From: Deinococcus sp. YIM 134068
GTDB taxonomy: Bacteria; Deinococcota; Deinococci; Deinococcales; Deinococcaceae
NCBI RefSeq assembly: GCF_036543075.1
Contig: NZ_JAZHPF010000006.1
Span: 124,001-188,000 of the forward strand
DNA: 64,000 bases
Direction: 5' to 3'
The position numbers were made by a program, and so were the translations under genes. Positions 17,082 to 26,500 of the stretch are shown here, in pieces (within the stretch, counting starts at the first letter, position 1; the number at the start of each line of letters is the position of its first letter). Below the pieces are notes generated by a model. The model searched no databases and was not told the DNA's origin. It worked only from the letters and a program-made list of their open reading frames with translations.

Positions 17082-17270
17082 ACGGGCAGTGTCGGTGCGG
17101 CCTGGTTCCCTCCAACTCAGATTCCGACTTCAGCCGTCTCCGAGCAAAGAAGCGTGAGCAACCTACACCTGAATCAGCCCTATGAGGGGCAACAACAAAA
17201 GGCGCAAGAAACCCGCGAACCCAATTGCATGTTCACCCCTCCAGCCCTACTCCGGGAAGGAACCAGGACC

Positions 17271-18180
17271 TCACGTCCACTCCGACTGACGCTCCCACCC
17301 CACCCGGAACCCCAACCGCGAGACTTCTTCCAGGCTGTATCCGGCCACGACCCCCTTCAATTCGTCCGTCCAGGGGCACCCCGGATCGAGCGCCTGCGTG
17401 AGGCGGTGAAGGGCGTACAGCCGCGGCGCGAGGCGGAGGGCATTCGTATCCCGGGGGTCGAACGAGTGTTCCAGCAACCTCCGGCGGACCCGTTTGTTGT
17501 CCGCGACGCCCATGGTGGCAAACACCCGGTCGTACAGGCGGGACTGATGGGCACAGACGTTGCGGACCACCGTCAGGGCGTGCAGCCAGGAGGCGAAGGT
17601 GCTGGCGCGGATGCCGGTGGGAGCCGCGATACCGTCCTTGTCCTCCTGCGACCTCAGGGCCGTGAAAAGCTTGGACCAGCCGCCTAGGCTCATGGTCTCC
17701 GCAATCATCCAGATCGGCGGCGGGGCATCCAGGTCATACCGTTCTCGGTAGTGACCGACGAACAGCTCCGGCATCTGGGTGAACTCCTCTGTGACCCTTT
17801 GCAGAAACTCGGCGTGGTCGAAGAAGTCGTTCGGCTCGTGGAAGTGCCCCGGGTCGGCGTACCACCGCAGCCCATACCGTTCGAGCATGTATTGAACAAT
17901 GGCCTGCCGGATGCCGACCTCAACGGTCTGCATGGCCTTCAACACGTGCAGCCGGAGACCTTCGTCCAGGACCATCAGGCGTTCCACGTCAGCGAAGCTG
18001 GTTCCCGGCGCGTATCCCGTCGGGGTCTTGTAGGGCAGCAGGAAGCCTTTGAGGCGGTACAGGCCGACCCGCCGGAGCGAGTTGGGCATACTCAGCGTCC
18101 GGGATGAGGAGGCCCTTGTCCTGGAGGTGCTGGACCTGTTCTGACAGGGTGAGGGGCGTCTTGGTGTACACCGGCTTCAT
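17271..18180 (-). pseudogene. Abi_2 (AbiD/AbiF-type) abortive infection protein with a frameshift
   Basis: The first part starts at ATG 18180 (MKPVYTKTPLTLSEQ, then LLIPDAEY), the normal Abi_2 N-terminus. It then moves out of frame near 18085; the rest continues in another frame as SLRRVGLYRLKGFLLPY and later PPIWMIAETMSLGGWSKL. It ends with VVRNVCAHQSRLYDR, carrying the HEPN-type RN-x3-H motif. Removing one A from the GCCCAAC at the junction restores a continuous reading of about 302 aa. Abi_2 proteins stop phage growth by killing or arresting the host, probably through RNA cleavage. A consensus promoter lies just upstream. Mutation, phase variation or sequencing error are all possible. Confidence 0.8.
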
Positions 18181-18274
18181 GTGCGGCTCCCAGGGTACCG
18201 ACGTCGTCCAGAGCGGGCAAGAAAAAAGACCCTAGCCTCTCCCATTGCTGGGCGCTTGGGTACTCGTTGCGTGT

Positions 18275-18303
18275 ATATTAGCAGCCATAAACACCCATGT
18301 CAA
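18275..18303 (-). promoter_or_regulatory. Near-consensus sigma-70 promoter for the Abi_2 gene
   Basis: On the minus strand TTGACA (18303-18298) is followed by 17 bp and TAATAT (18280-18275). The -35 and spacer are perfect and the -10 has one change from TATAAT. Transcription would start near 18268, giving a leader of about 88 bases before ATG 18180. Such a strong constitutive promoter is unusual for a toxin-like gene. Confidence 0.8.
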
Positions 18304-18453
18304 CAAAAGGCTGTCGGGTTCAGGCTTTTATCTTGACTGAGGGCAAGGAAAAGGGCTGACAGATCACGCGCAACGCGCCTGTTTGTCCTCATTTAACGGT
18401 CAGGATGTGAATTGGGGTGGGGAGCTGGCGCGGCCATTTTTTGCAGCCACCAC

Positions 18454-18473
18454 TTAACCACCGTTAATAGACA
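18454..18473 (+). repeat. Left arm of 20-bp inverted repeat (TTAACCACCGTTAATAGACA)
   Basis: The complement is found at 19312-19331 with 19 of 20 bases matching (one C/T difference). The two arms flank the decayed phosphoesterase, and the right arm ends 15 bp before the recombinase-like start codon. Likely roles are recombinase binding sites, an operator, or ends of a small mobile unit. Confidence 0.8.
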
Positions 18474-18514
18474 TCCCCCTCCTACTTTCCCCCTTCCTGC
18501 CCCAGCCCCGGCTT

Positions 18515-19285
18515 ATGCTGCACTGTACCCATGGCATCGCAGCAGGACATTTCTCATCAGCCGCTTTCGCCGATATCGGCCTGATCCTCCATCCCGATGA
18601 TGTCGGGAAACCTCGGGTCCTCCATCAGCTCACACCTGTAGTAGCTGCTCGAGGACACTGGGACAGCGCAGCGCAAACTTCCCGAGCGGCCAAGCCTGAG
18701 CATTCAAACGCACAGGGTTTTCCTGTGGCACAGTCATTTCGCTCGGCGAGCCGACGAGATGGAGTTGTGAAAAGGGGACGCATGGGACACCTGATGGCTC
18801 ACGCTCAGGCCGCAGGCGCCAGCATCGTGGTGTATGGGCACACACACATTCCTATGGTGACGTTGTACCAAGGGGTTTGGGTTATCAATCCGAGCGCTCT
18901 CGCGTCCGGAACTGTGGCCCATATGCGTCTTACGCCAGGGGTCCCGCCTGAAGTCACCCATTGGGGTCTGGGTGAGACTCCGCGGTCGGTCAATGTCTCC
19001 CTGGATTGGTCAGCTGGTTTTACGGCTGCGCTTCGCCGCTACAGCTCCAGCATCCTGGATGCTGACCTCGGACGTGTCGAAGCGGCCGTTCGTCAGACGT
19101 TCTCGCCTGACGTGCCTCATGCCGAGCAACTCAACGCGGCGTACCTCAGGGTGGCTCACCAGATGTGGGCGGGTGAAGTTCCATTGATTTCTTGGCACAT
19201 GCTGGAGCGGGAGCTGAGGGTCAATCCTTTGATTGCTCAGGTGCTGAATCAGCACCTGGGGCGGAGGTTGGGAGGGGAGGGGTAG
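18515..19285 (+). pseudogene. Decayed YfcE/MJ0936-type metallophosphoesterase
   Basis: The C-terminal half retains VVYGHTHIPMV and WVINPSALASG, the metal-binding GHTH motif of this phosphodiesterase family. The N-terminal half is eroded. An expected SDTHG motif is reduced to CTHG, AGD of the metal site reads PDD (HPDDVGKP), and the usual GNxD reads GHWD. Between RGHWDSA and the conserved GHLMAHAQAAGAS the sequence matches nothing. Loss of several metal ligands indicates an inactive gene. An unusual tail of about 100 residues after the catalytic domain is intact and helical. Confidence 0.6.
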
Positions 19286-19311
19286 GTGGAGGATGGTCGG
19301 AGCTAGTGGTC

Positions 19312-19331
19312 TGTCTATTAACGGTGATTAA
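19312..19331 (-). repeat. Right arm of 20-bp inverted repeat
   Basis: Complement of 18454-18473 with one mismatch. It lies in the promoter region of the recombinase-like gene that starts at 19347. Confidence 0.8.
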
Positions 19332-19346
19332 CTGGTAGGGTGAGGC

Positions 19347-20201
19347 ATGGATCTTCTCGACGAACGCGCCACCAAGATTCGAGATGCCCTGACCCAATCT
19401 CGCCTCGACGAACTTCTCCCTCACGTCCGCGACCAGTTGCCTGTTCCCCCGAATACCGCATTCACGCTGCTGAGCCTGATCTTCAAACAGGCCGCCACAG
19501 ATGGGATCGATCTGCTCTGTCCCCCAGGGGACTTCCACTCCTGGCTGCTCCAGGTCGCTCGTCTCAATCACCGTGGTCCAGACGCAAAACCCAACACCAT
19601 TCGCCTGCGCCTCTCCCTGCTCAGCAACATCTACAACCAAGCCATCCAGGTTGGGGTCCTGACCCACAACCCACTGGACGGCATCCAGCGCCCCCCCAAC
19701 GAACGCGCTGGGGCTCCCCTTATCACCCGCGAACAAGTTGCGGCCCTGCACCGCGTCACCCGGAGCGACCCTGCGCTGCATGCCGCCCTGGTGCTGATCG
19801 ACGAACACGCCTACCGCGTCCGCGAGCTACTGCTCTTACAGTGGGACGACTTCGACATGGCCACCGGCGTCGCCCTGCGGCCCCATACGGTCACTCGCCT
19901 AAGCGACGCGGCACTCCAAGCGCTGCAAGCCCTACATCGGGAGGCAGGGGGCCTGTTCGCCCGCGGTAAGGTCTTCCCCTACAAGATCGAGCGCGACCTG
20001 CGAGCCGCCCTGCACTCGGCTTGCCGCAAAGCCGGAGTCCCGTATGCCCCTCCCGGTGACCTGCGCCGCGCCTCCCTGCGGGACCACGTGCACTCCACCC
20101 ACAGCGCGGGCTTCAGCGCCCAGGGGGGTAACACCAACCTGGAGAGAGCGACACGCCTTGCCCAGGGATTGGCCACAGCACTCGAGAGAGAGCCGAGCTG
20201 A
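19347..20201 (+). CDS. Tyrosine recombinase-like protein (integrase), catalytic Tyr not seen
   Basis: The 284-aa protein has an N-terminal SAM-like core-binding region and a C-terminal domain of phage-integrase type. YRVRELLLLQWDD holds the first catalytic Arg, and GDLRRASLRDHV corresponds to the HxxR region. At the end, where other members have a Tyr, it reads ERATRLAQGLATAL, without Tyr. The related fragment at 33505-33814 has LKYAQQV at that point. It is thus either a diverged non-catalytic relative or damaged. It sits at the left edge of the defence island, so it is a candidate for the machinery that moved it. Confidence 0.7.
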   Translation: MDLLDERATKIRDALTQSRLDELLPHVRDQLPVPPNTAFTLLSLIFKQAATDGIDLLCPPGDFHSWLLQVARLNHRGPDAKPNTIRLRLSLLSNIYNQAIQVGVLTHNPLDGIQRPPNERAGAPLITREQVAALHRVTRSDPALHAALVLIDEHAYRVRELLLLQWDDFDMATGVALRPHTVTRLSDAALQALQALHREAGGLFARGKVFPYKIERDLRAALHSACRKAGVPYAPPGDLRRASLRDHVHSTHSAGFSAQGGNTNLERATRLAQGLATALEREPS

Positions 20202-20720
20202 AAGGGGCATAAGGACCGAACGCTGTCCTAAAGCGCTTTGCATCAGTGGTAGTCGCAAGCGTGATTCAAAGGGACCATGGATCCGAGCCTACCGGCTCAG
20301 GTGATGGCGTATCCACGGTCTGGTCTCCACACTACAGCTGGACTACTTTGCCATCGGTGAGGGCCTCCAGATGCAGTTCCTGGTGACGGCGGCCTCTAAC
20401 GAGGATGAGGCACGCGAGCGCTTCTGGGACATCTTCTGGCGTGGCGAGCCGATGGACCATGACCATTTCGGCGGGGGGCTGAAGGTTCAACCGTGAGTGG
20501 ACCGCGAGTGGCTGGCCGCATGGCTCTCGGAACGCTTCCTGGACCAGCTGGAGACTAGACCGGGAGGCTGAACCTAAGACTGGAAGCGGTGGTGGCGGTG
20601 TCAGTGCGGCGCCTGCCGATGGAACCCGCGTCTTTTGAATCGCGGGTACTGGCGCGGGTCGACGAGGGCGGCTATCGGCAGTGCAGGGCTGGGCCTGAAT
20701 TTCTCCCCCTGGGCCGTTCC
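20202..20720. other. Gap with an eroded small ORF
   Basis: On the plus strand a frame from about 20305 reads MQFLVTAASNEDEARERFWD (from 20371) and stops with TGA at 20494. It then continues in the same frame as VDREWLAAWLSERFLDQLE to 20571. The two pieces look like one small soluble protein broken by a nonsense change and lacking a start. No family was recognised. The right end carries the operon terminator. Confidence 0.4.
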
Positions 20721-20736
20721 TCAAGCGGAACGGCCC
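20711..20736 (-). terminator. Hairpin terminator at the end of the DISARM-like operon
   Basis: A perfect 10-bp stem (GGGCCGTTCC paired with GGAACGGCCC) with a 6-base loop overlaps the stop codon of the HNH gene. No clear T tract follows, so it may act as a hairpin or mRNA end-protector. Confidence 0.6.
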
Positions 20737-21623
20737 ATCCCCATGGTCTCGGGCCATAACCGACGGTCCCCCGGCAGAATCAGCGGCTGCCCATGGGCCA
20801 ACTCCAATCGGCCCCCTGGTCCCTCAAGTCGCAGGTCATCCAGTGGCCCCCGGCGCTCCAGGCGCCACAAGCCGTCTTCGAGGGTGAAGCCCAGCGCCCC
20901 CGCGTCAAAGAGTCGGTGGACCGTAGGCGTCAGCGCCAGACCGTTCCGGACACCGTCGCTGCCACCATCCTTCACCGGGACCAGGTGCGCCGCGTCGAGC
21001 AGGGCGTGCGAGAGGCTGGGTGGGGCCGACCACCCGGTGACCGCGCAGCGCCACCCATACGCGGAGAGCACCCGCAGCCGGAAGCCCCGTTCCCTGACTA
21101 GCCGCTCGACCAGGACGCGCTGGCGTGCCACGCGCTCCACGGGGGTGACCTCCAGCGCCAGCGGGAGTAGACCCGCTGCAGCCAGGACCGCGCAGAAGTC
21201 TGCCCAGGCCAGGGAGCGCACCGACATTCCGCGCTGCGCTGGCCCCCGCAGTTCTCGCGGCACGCCACGCAGCAGGGTCTCGAAGACCTGCCCGCCCTCT
21301 TCCTGCGCCACCGGACGCGGCAGTGGAATCAACCCGCCGTCGTAGCGGACCCGCCACTCCTGCTGCCCATTCCGCCCCTTCCCAGTGGGCTCTGGCGGCG
21401 TGGACAGCAGCGCCCAGGCCACGTAGGCCATCCGCCCGCTGCCATGGCGCGGCTCATAGATCAGGGCCAGCATAGGCTGCCCGGCTTCAAGGGGAGCCAG
21501 CGCAGCGCGGTAGCGCGCTGGGTAGATGTAAGTGTCCTCGCTATCTCCGTAGGCGTTATCCGTCACCCGGATGGTCAGGAGCACGCAAGGCACCTCTCCA
21601 GGGAGGACCCAGGGCGAACTCAT
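20721..21623 (-). CDS. HNH endonuclease of the DISARM-like operon
   Basis: The 300-aa protein ends in an HNH nuclease domain: YGWRCAVTGW, LLDAAHLVPV, then RNGLALTPTVHRLFDAG (about residues 200-260), giving the H-N-H metal-dependent DNA cleavage set. The N-terminal 150 residues form an unrecognised strand-rich domain (YIYPARYRAALAPLEAGQPM) that could bind DNA or partner proteins. ATG 21623 overlaps the drmB stop as ATGA. Classical DISARM has a phospholipase-D nuclease gene (drmC) after drmB; here this gene takes that place, so it probably supplies the nuclease function. Confidence 0.85.
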   Translation of the reverse strand: MSSPWVLPGEVPCVLLTIRVTDNAYGDSEDTYIYPARYRAALAPLEAGQPMLALIYEPRHGSGRMAYVAWALLSTPPEPTGKGRNGQQEWRVRYDGGLIPLPRPVAQEEGGQVFETLLRGVPRELRGPAQRGMSVRSLAWADFCAVLAAAGLLPLALEVTPVERVARQRVLVERLVRERGFRLRVLSAYGWRCAVTGWSAPPSLSHALLDAAHLVPVKDGGSDGVRNGLALTPTVHRLFDAGALGFTLEDGLWRLERRGPLDDLRLEGPGGRLELAHGQPLILPGDRRLWPETMGMGRSA

Positions 21624-23500
21624 CGCAACAACAGGTCAGCGAAAAAGCCCAGCTCGGGTTGCTCGGGTGTTCCCACCACCAGGCCCCGGTCCAGGAAGCG
21701 GTTGAACAGCTCACAGGCGGTCTCTGGCACCAGCCCACAGCTGTGGCAGACCGCAAGGTTGAGCGACCCCGGTCCCTGCCCACCATGGTCGCCGGCTTCC
21801 ATGCACACTGGGTCGGCCGAGCACCACGACGCGTTCATGATGGCCTGCTGGAACATGGCCGTGAAGTTCGCGCCCTTCCCCATACGCACCAGGCCGCCTA
21901 AGGTGCCGTCGGCATCGCCCTCCGCGGTGTAGATCAGGATGCCCGCCATGCGTGTCCGCGCGTCTGAGGAGGCGTATAGCCGCTCGCGCAATGTGGCCGA
22001 GCTGTACCCGCAGGAGAAGGTCAATTGGTTCATCAGCAGGTGCGAGAGCGTATGCAGCAGGACAAGGCGCGGTGTGGGAGGCGTCCGGGTCCCCACGGCG
22101 CGCTCAGCCAACTTCGCGATCCGGTTGTGCACGGCGGGCCGTGTCTCCCACTCCTGCAGCCTGTCCTCATCAAGCGAGAGATAAATTCCCTCGCCGTACA
22201 CCACCTGGGCTGGCAACCACGCCTCTTCTGGGGAAGGCGGATTCACCCACATCAGCCGCTGGCGCTCCTCAAAATGATCCTGGTTCGGGGGGTTCACGCG
22301 CGCGAAGCCGTTCAGGACCCGCGTCTCCTTGATCTTCTCGGCCAAGGTGACGCAGGCAAGATAAGGCGCGAGGCCCGGGTACTCTCTCAGGTCCTGAACC
22401 TGGGTGCTGAGGTCATCGCCCTGACGGTCCGTGCGCAGGGCCAGGTGCTCCTCATGCCGGAAGACCGTCTCGTCGGAGAACTGCTCCTCTGCACCACCTG
22501 ACGCCTCTGCCTGGGGGTTGAGCAGCAAGTGCACCGCTTTCCCCAGCACGTCCCGGCCGTACTGGTCTTCCAGGGTAGGGCTCCCCGCCAGCAGCTGACG
22601 CACGACCACATCGACCTTCATGTCCTCGTCCAGCGGAGTGTGTGCGAGAGAGGACAGCATCGTCTGGACCGACGTCCGGATCTGCTCCAGTAGCTCAGCG
22701 GGCACGCTGCCACTGCCTATAGGCAGGAAAATGGCACTCTGCACGTCGGCGTAGTAGACATTCAGGGCATTGCGCAGGGAGCCCTGCACGGGGCTGCCGC
22801 ACGCCTCACCGATGGCACTGCCCGTCCAGGCCCGCTGCCCATGGCAGAGAAAAGGGGTGTCGCTCAACTGCTGGGTGAGCACCGTGTTGCCGTCTTCACC
22901 GCCAGAGGTCACCCCGGAGAGGTTGCGCCCGGCGCCGCATTCGCACTTGATGAACTTGCTGGCCAGGGTTGCGCCAGGCATACTCACCAGCCGCATGGGC
23001 TTGGTGCAGCTCGGGCGGTGGCTGCGGTGTACCCACTCGCGCCAGGGAAACTCCATCAGATGGCCCTGCTGACAGACCGCCACGATCGGCACCTGCACCA
23101 TACGGCCGAACCAGCCGCGCTTCTCGCAGCTTTCGCACTTGGGCACGCGGCTGTCCGTGGGTTCGGTCTGCTTCATCAGCCCGCACTTACGGCAGGAATA
23201 CCAGGTTGGGAACTTAAGAAAAGGCACAGTGAGGTAGGCGTTGGGCACGCCCTGACCCTCCTCCGATGTCCGCCAGTCCGGAGGGAGCCGGAAGTGGCTG
23301 ACGCCCAACCGCTGCTGCAGGCGCCACTCTTCCACCCGGAATTCCTGCAGCGCTTCCGGGGACGGGTCAGAACCCGTCTCGCGCCGGTACCAGTAGTCGA
23401 GGGCCCCGGTCACCATTGAGGTGCCGTTCTTGGCCACGATCATGGCACCGACCCCGAAGGGGGCGATCAGCTGGCCGCGGCGAATGGGATTATTGCTCAC
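21620..23500 (-). CDS. drmB: DrmB-like DUF1998 protein
   Basis: Starting at GTG 23500 (VSNNPIRRGQLIAPFGVG), the protein has 626 aa; the upstream extension to 23575 looks like drmA read out of frame. The N-terminus RRGQLIAPFGVGAMIV is typical of DrmB. Cysteine pairs CRKCGLM and PKCESCEKRG (about residues 105-125) could form a zinc site, and a later CxxCG (VCHSCG) lies near the C-terminus, within the DUF1998 region that contains LHTLSHLLMNQL. In DISARM, DrmB forms a complex with the helicase DrmA that binds DNA. The start overlaps the drmA stop by 11 bp. Confidence 0.88.
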   Translation of the reverse strand: MSNNPIRRGQLIAPFGVGAMIVAKNGTSMVTGALDYWYRRETGSDPSPEALQEFRVEEWRLQQRLGVSHFRLPPDWRTSEEGQGVPNAYLTVPFLKFPTWYSCRKCGLMKQTEPTDSRVPKCESCEKRGWFGRMVQVPIVAVCQQGHLMEFPWREWVHRSHRPSCTKPMRLVSMPGATLASKFIKCECGAGRNLSGVTSGGEDGNTVLTQQLSDTPFLCHGQRAWTGSAIGEACGSPVQGSLRNALNVYYADVQSAIFLPIGSGSVPAELLEQIRTSVQTMLSSLAHTPLDEDMKVDVVVRQLLAGSPTLEDQYGRDVLGKAVHLLLNPQAEASGGAEEQFSDETVFRHEEHLALRTDRQGDDLSTQVQDLREYPGLAPYLACVTLAEKIKETRVLNGFARVNPPNQDHFEERQRLMWVNPPSPEEAWLPAQVVYGEGIYLSLDEDRLQEWETRPAVHNRIAKLAERAVGTRTPPTPRLVLLHTLSHLLMNQLTFSCGYSSATLRERLYASSDARTRMAGILIYTAEGDADGTLGGLVRMGKGANFTAMFQQAIMNASWCSADPVCMEAGDHGGQGPGSLNLAVCHSCGLVPETACELFNRFLDRGLVVGTPEQPELGFFADLLLR

Positions 23501-26500
23501 GGGTCTGTCCTTCTTGAATACGCCGCATGCCGTCGTTGTCCGGCAAGCGGGTGATTTGCGCCTCGCAGTTCGCATCCACGTTGCGCATAGACTGGGGGGT
23601 CATCCAAGTCATCCGCCGCGCTGCGGGGTTGACGTGCTGTCCCGCGGGAGTGAGCAAGCCAGGGTGGTCGATGCCCGCTGAGCCAGTCACCTGGTACTTG
23701 TCCTTCTGCAGGAAAGCCCACTCCTGCTGGATCTTGCCCAGCATCTCCTCAACGCGCTCCTTTTCGGCTGCGTCCACTTTGTCCACCCGGTCCAGAATCA
23801 ACCGCTCAAAAGCCTCGCCGAGCTCCTCGGGGTAGGTCTTGGGGGACTTCGCGGGGCCGCTCTCGCTCATCTCGCCCCTCTGGCGCACGAAGGCCACCAG
23901 CGCCGCGCGCAGGCCCCGGTCCAGGGCCCGCGGAGAGAACGGCGTCACGCTGGTAGGCTCTACCTGGGCGTAAAGCTGCTCGTGGTAGCTGCGGAATTTC
24001 TCAAAGTGGCTGCGGTCGCGCGCCTTGGAGGCGTTGTAAAGCATGACCACCACGCCAGGGCGCTCCCACCACTTGCGCCCCACCCGGCCCGACACCTGGA
24101 TGTACTGCGACGTGGTCTTGGGCTGGCCCACAATCGCCATCAGCGACAGACGCCCGATATCCACGCCCACCTCGATGATGTTCGATGCCAGGCAGACATC
24201 CACCGGCTGCTGGCGATCTGGGTTGTCGGTCGTGACCTCCAGGTCCCGGATCGCCTGTGGCACCTCCTCGGTATCCAGGCGACCGGTGAGCTCCTTGACG
24301 TTCCAGGCGCTGCGCACAGTCCCCTTGTCCAGCTTGTAGCGCTCCTGAATGATCTTCATGTAGTCGGGAATGTCGCTCTGGAACAGGGTGACAGTGGTGC
24401 CCAGCTCGCGCAGCGAGTTGAAGAACGTCAGCAGCGTCCACCACGGGTCCTGATTGCCGAGGTTGAGCGTCTTGGGGAATTGCAGCAGAGCGCTGAAGGT
24501 GCGCACCTGGGTGGTCTGCATGGACCCATGGCCAGGGCCATTGACCCCGACGTAGAGCCGCCCGCGCTGCAGCGTCTTTCCGTCCTTTTCCCGGGCGTAC
24601 TGGGCGAAGAAGGAGTCGGAGACGTCCAGCCCCGGAGGCGGGAACAGCTCCGTGCGGGGGCGCGCGTAGAGAGCCCCCACCTGCTCCCGGTAGGCACGAA
24701 TGGTGGCCGTCGAGCACACCAGCTTCGGCTTGATCGCGCGGCCGTTGCGATCATCGGTGCAGAGGTCTTCTAGCACGCCTTCAAAGAGGCCGGTCATGGA
24801 CCCCAGCGGACCAGCGATCAGGTGCAGCTCGTCCTGAATGATCAGGCCTGGCGGGGACACCTCGCGGCGGCCATCAAGGCCGATGCCAAAGATTGAGCGC
24901 GCCTCAGGGCGCCAGGCAAGCATCGCGAACTTGTCGACCGTCCCGATGATCAGCGAGGGCCGATGCTCGTAGATGTCCTCGTCGATGACATAGATCGGCA
25001 GATCTTCCGAGAAGTCGCACTGCGCATCGGGGCAGTGCAGGGAGACCGTGGTGCCACGGTCTTCGTATCCCAGGGTGGAGACTTGCGCCCGGCTCTCCTT
25101 GCCTCGGGACCTGCCCCGGCTGTGTCGGCCTCTGCGGCCGCGCCCATCTTCCTCAGCCTCTAGCGGCGCAGCGTGCTCGAAGGGTCCCATTTGCGCGCCG
25201 CACCAGGGGCACTTGGTCAGCAGGAAGGGGTTGGACTCGCCCGTCCCCTTCACGATCTTACCCAGGGTCTTCAGCGCGTCTTCGCGGCGGTTGGGCGTCG
25301 TGCCGCCCCCCACCCAGATGCCAGCGCTGAACGGTGCTTCCCCAAGCGCCTGGGTGTGTCGCTGGCGCAAGTACTCCATGGCACAAATCAGCGCCGTGGC
25401 GCGCTGGAACTGCTGCGCCGTGAGGAGGCGCAGGGTGTAGCGCATCAGCACATGCACGCCCGAGTCCTGGGGATCTTGCAGGCGCCGCATGAACAGCGCG
25501 AAGGCGGTCAGGCCAAGGTAGGCTTCTGTCTTGCCGCCGCCGGTGGGGAACCAAATCAGCTCCACCACGTCGCGGTCATCGTGTTCCCCCTGGGCCGCCG
25601 ACTCCACCGAGAGCAGCAGGAAGGCGATCTGAAAGGCGCGCCAGTTGCCGCGGCCCTCCCCTGCGGCTACCTCGACCGGAGGGTATACGCCACTGATGCT
25701 GCTGCGGTCGTCGGCAGCGTTGTAGGTCGCCAGACGCGGCTTCAGGTCGCCGCGAATCTGCTGCAGCAGGATGGCGTGGTTCGCCCACTTGAAGGCCTGC
25801 ATCGCGGTGGCGTCCCCGACCAGGTAGTCCCGGCCCCGCTGCATGCGCTTCAGCGCCCGCTTACAGGCTTCTAGATGCGCCTGGGCCGTGGGCTGGTGGA
25901 TCGCAGGCAGGGAGGGGATCTCGGCTTCGCGCAGCCCGATCCAGTCTTCGTAGCCGTCACAGATCTGCTGCAGGCTGTCTTCGATGTCGAAGCCAGGCTT
26001 GAGGCCAGCCAGCCCCAGCATGGGCACTTCGATGGTCTCTTCCCGCTCCCCCCCATCGCGGGTGACCTTTCTCTTGATGTCGGGGGTGATGCTGGGGAGT
26101 TCCTGGACGGGCAGGCACTCAGCGCGCAGTGCGGCGGCGCGCTCCGTAGAGGCGGTCACCCAGTCGGCGGCGCAGCCGTGGCCTGTGGCGAAAATGGGCG
26201 TATTGCGGTACAGCAGGGCGTTCGACTTTTCCTCATCACCGACCTGGGGCGGCTTGGGGTAAGGCAGGATGGTCGCCTGCACCTCGCCGTCTTGTTCGAA
26301 CTGAAGCTCGAAATAGCTCTGGAACAGGGAGCGCTGGTCCGGGTGGTCCTCGCCCGGAGTGCGGTTGACCAAGTTCACCGTCACTAGGCGCTGGTTCCCG
26401 CTCGCTGGACCGTAGGGCCGGGCCAGGATCTCGACGGTGAGCCGCAGCCCTTCCAGACCGGAGGAGCGGGCAGGCGCGAGCACCAGGAATTTCCCCTGAG

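Larger units (their letters stand above)
18181..18514. other. Intergenic region between Abi_2 and phosphoesterase remnant
   Basis: This 334-bp A+T-richer stretch holds a near-consensus promoter facing the Abi_2 gene (18275-18303) and one arm of a 20-bp inverted repeat (18454-18473). No gene is seen. The change to a different base composition and the repeat mark it as the likely left edge of the defence island. Confidence 0.6.
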
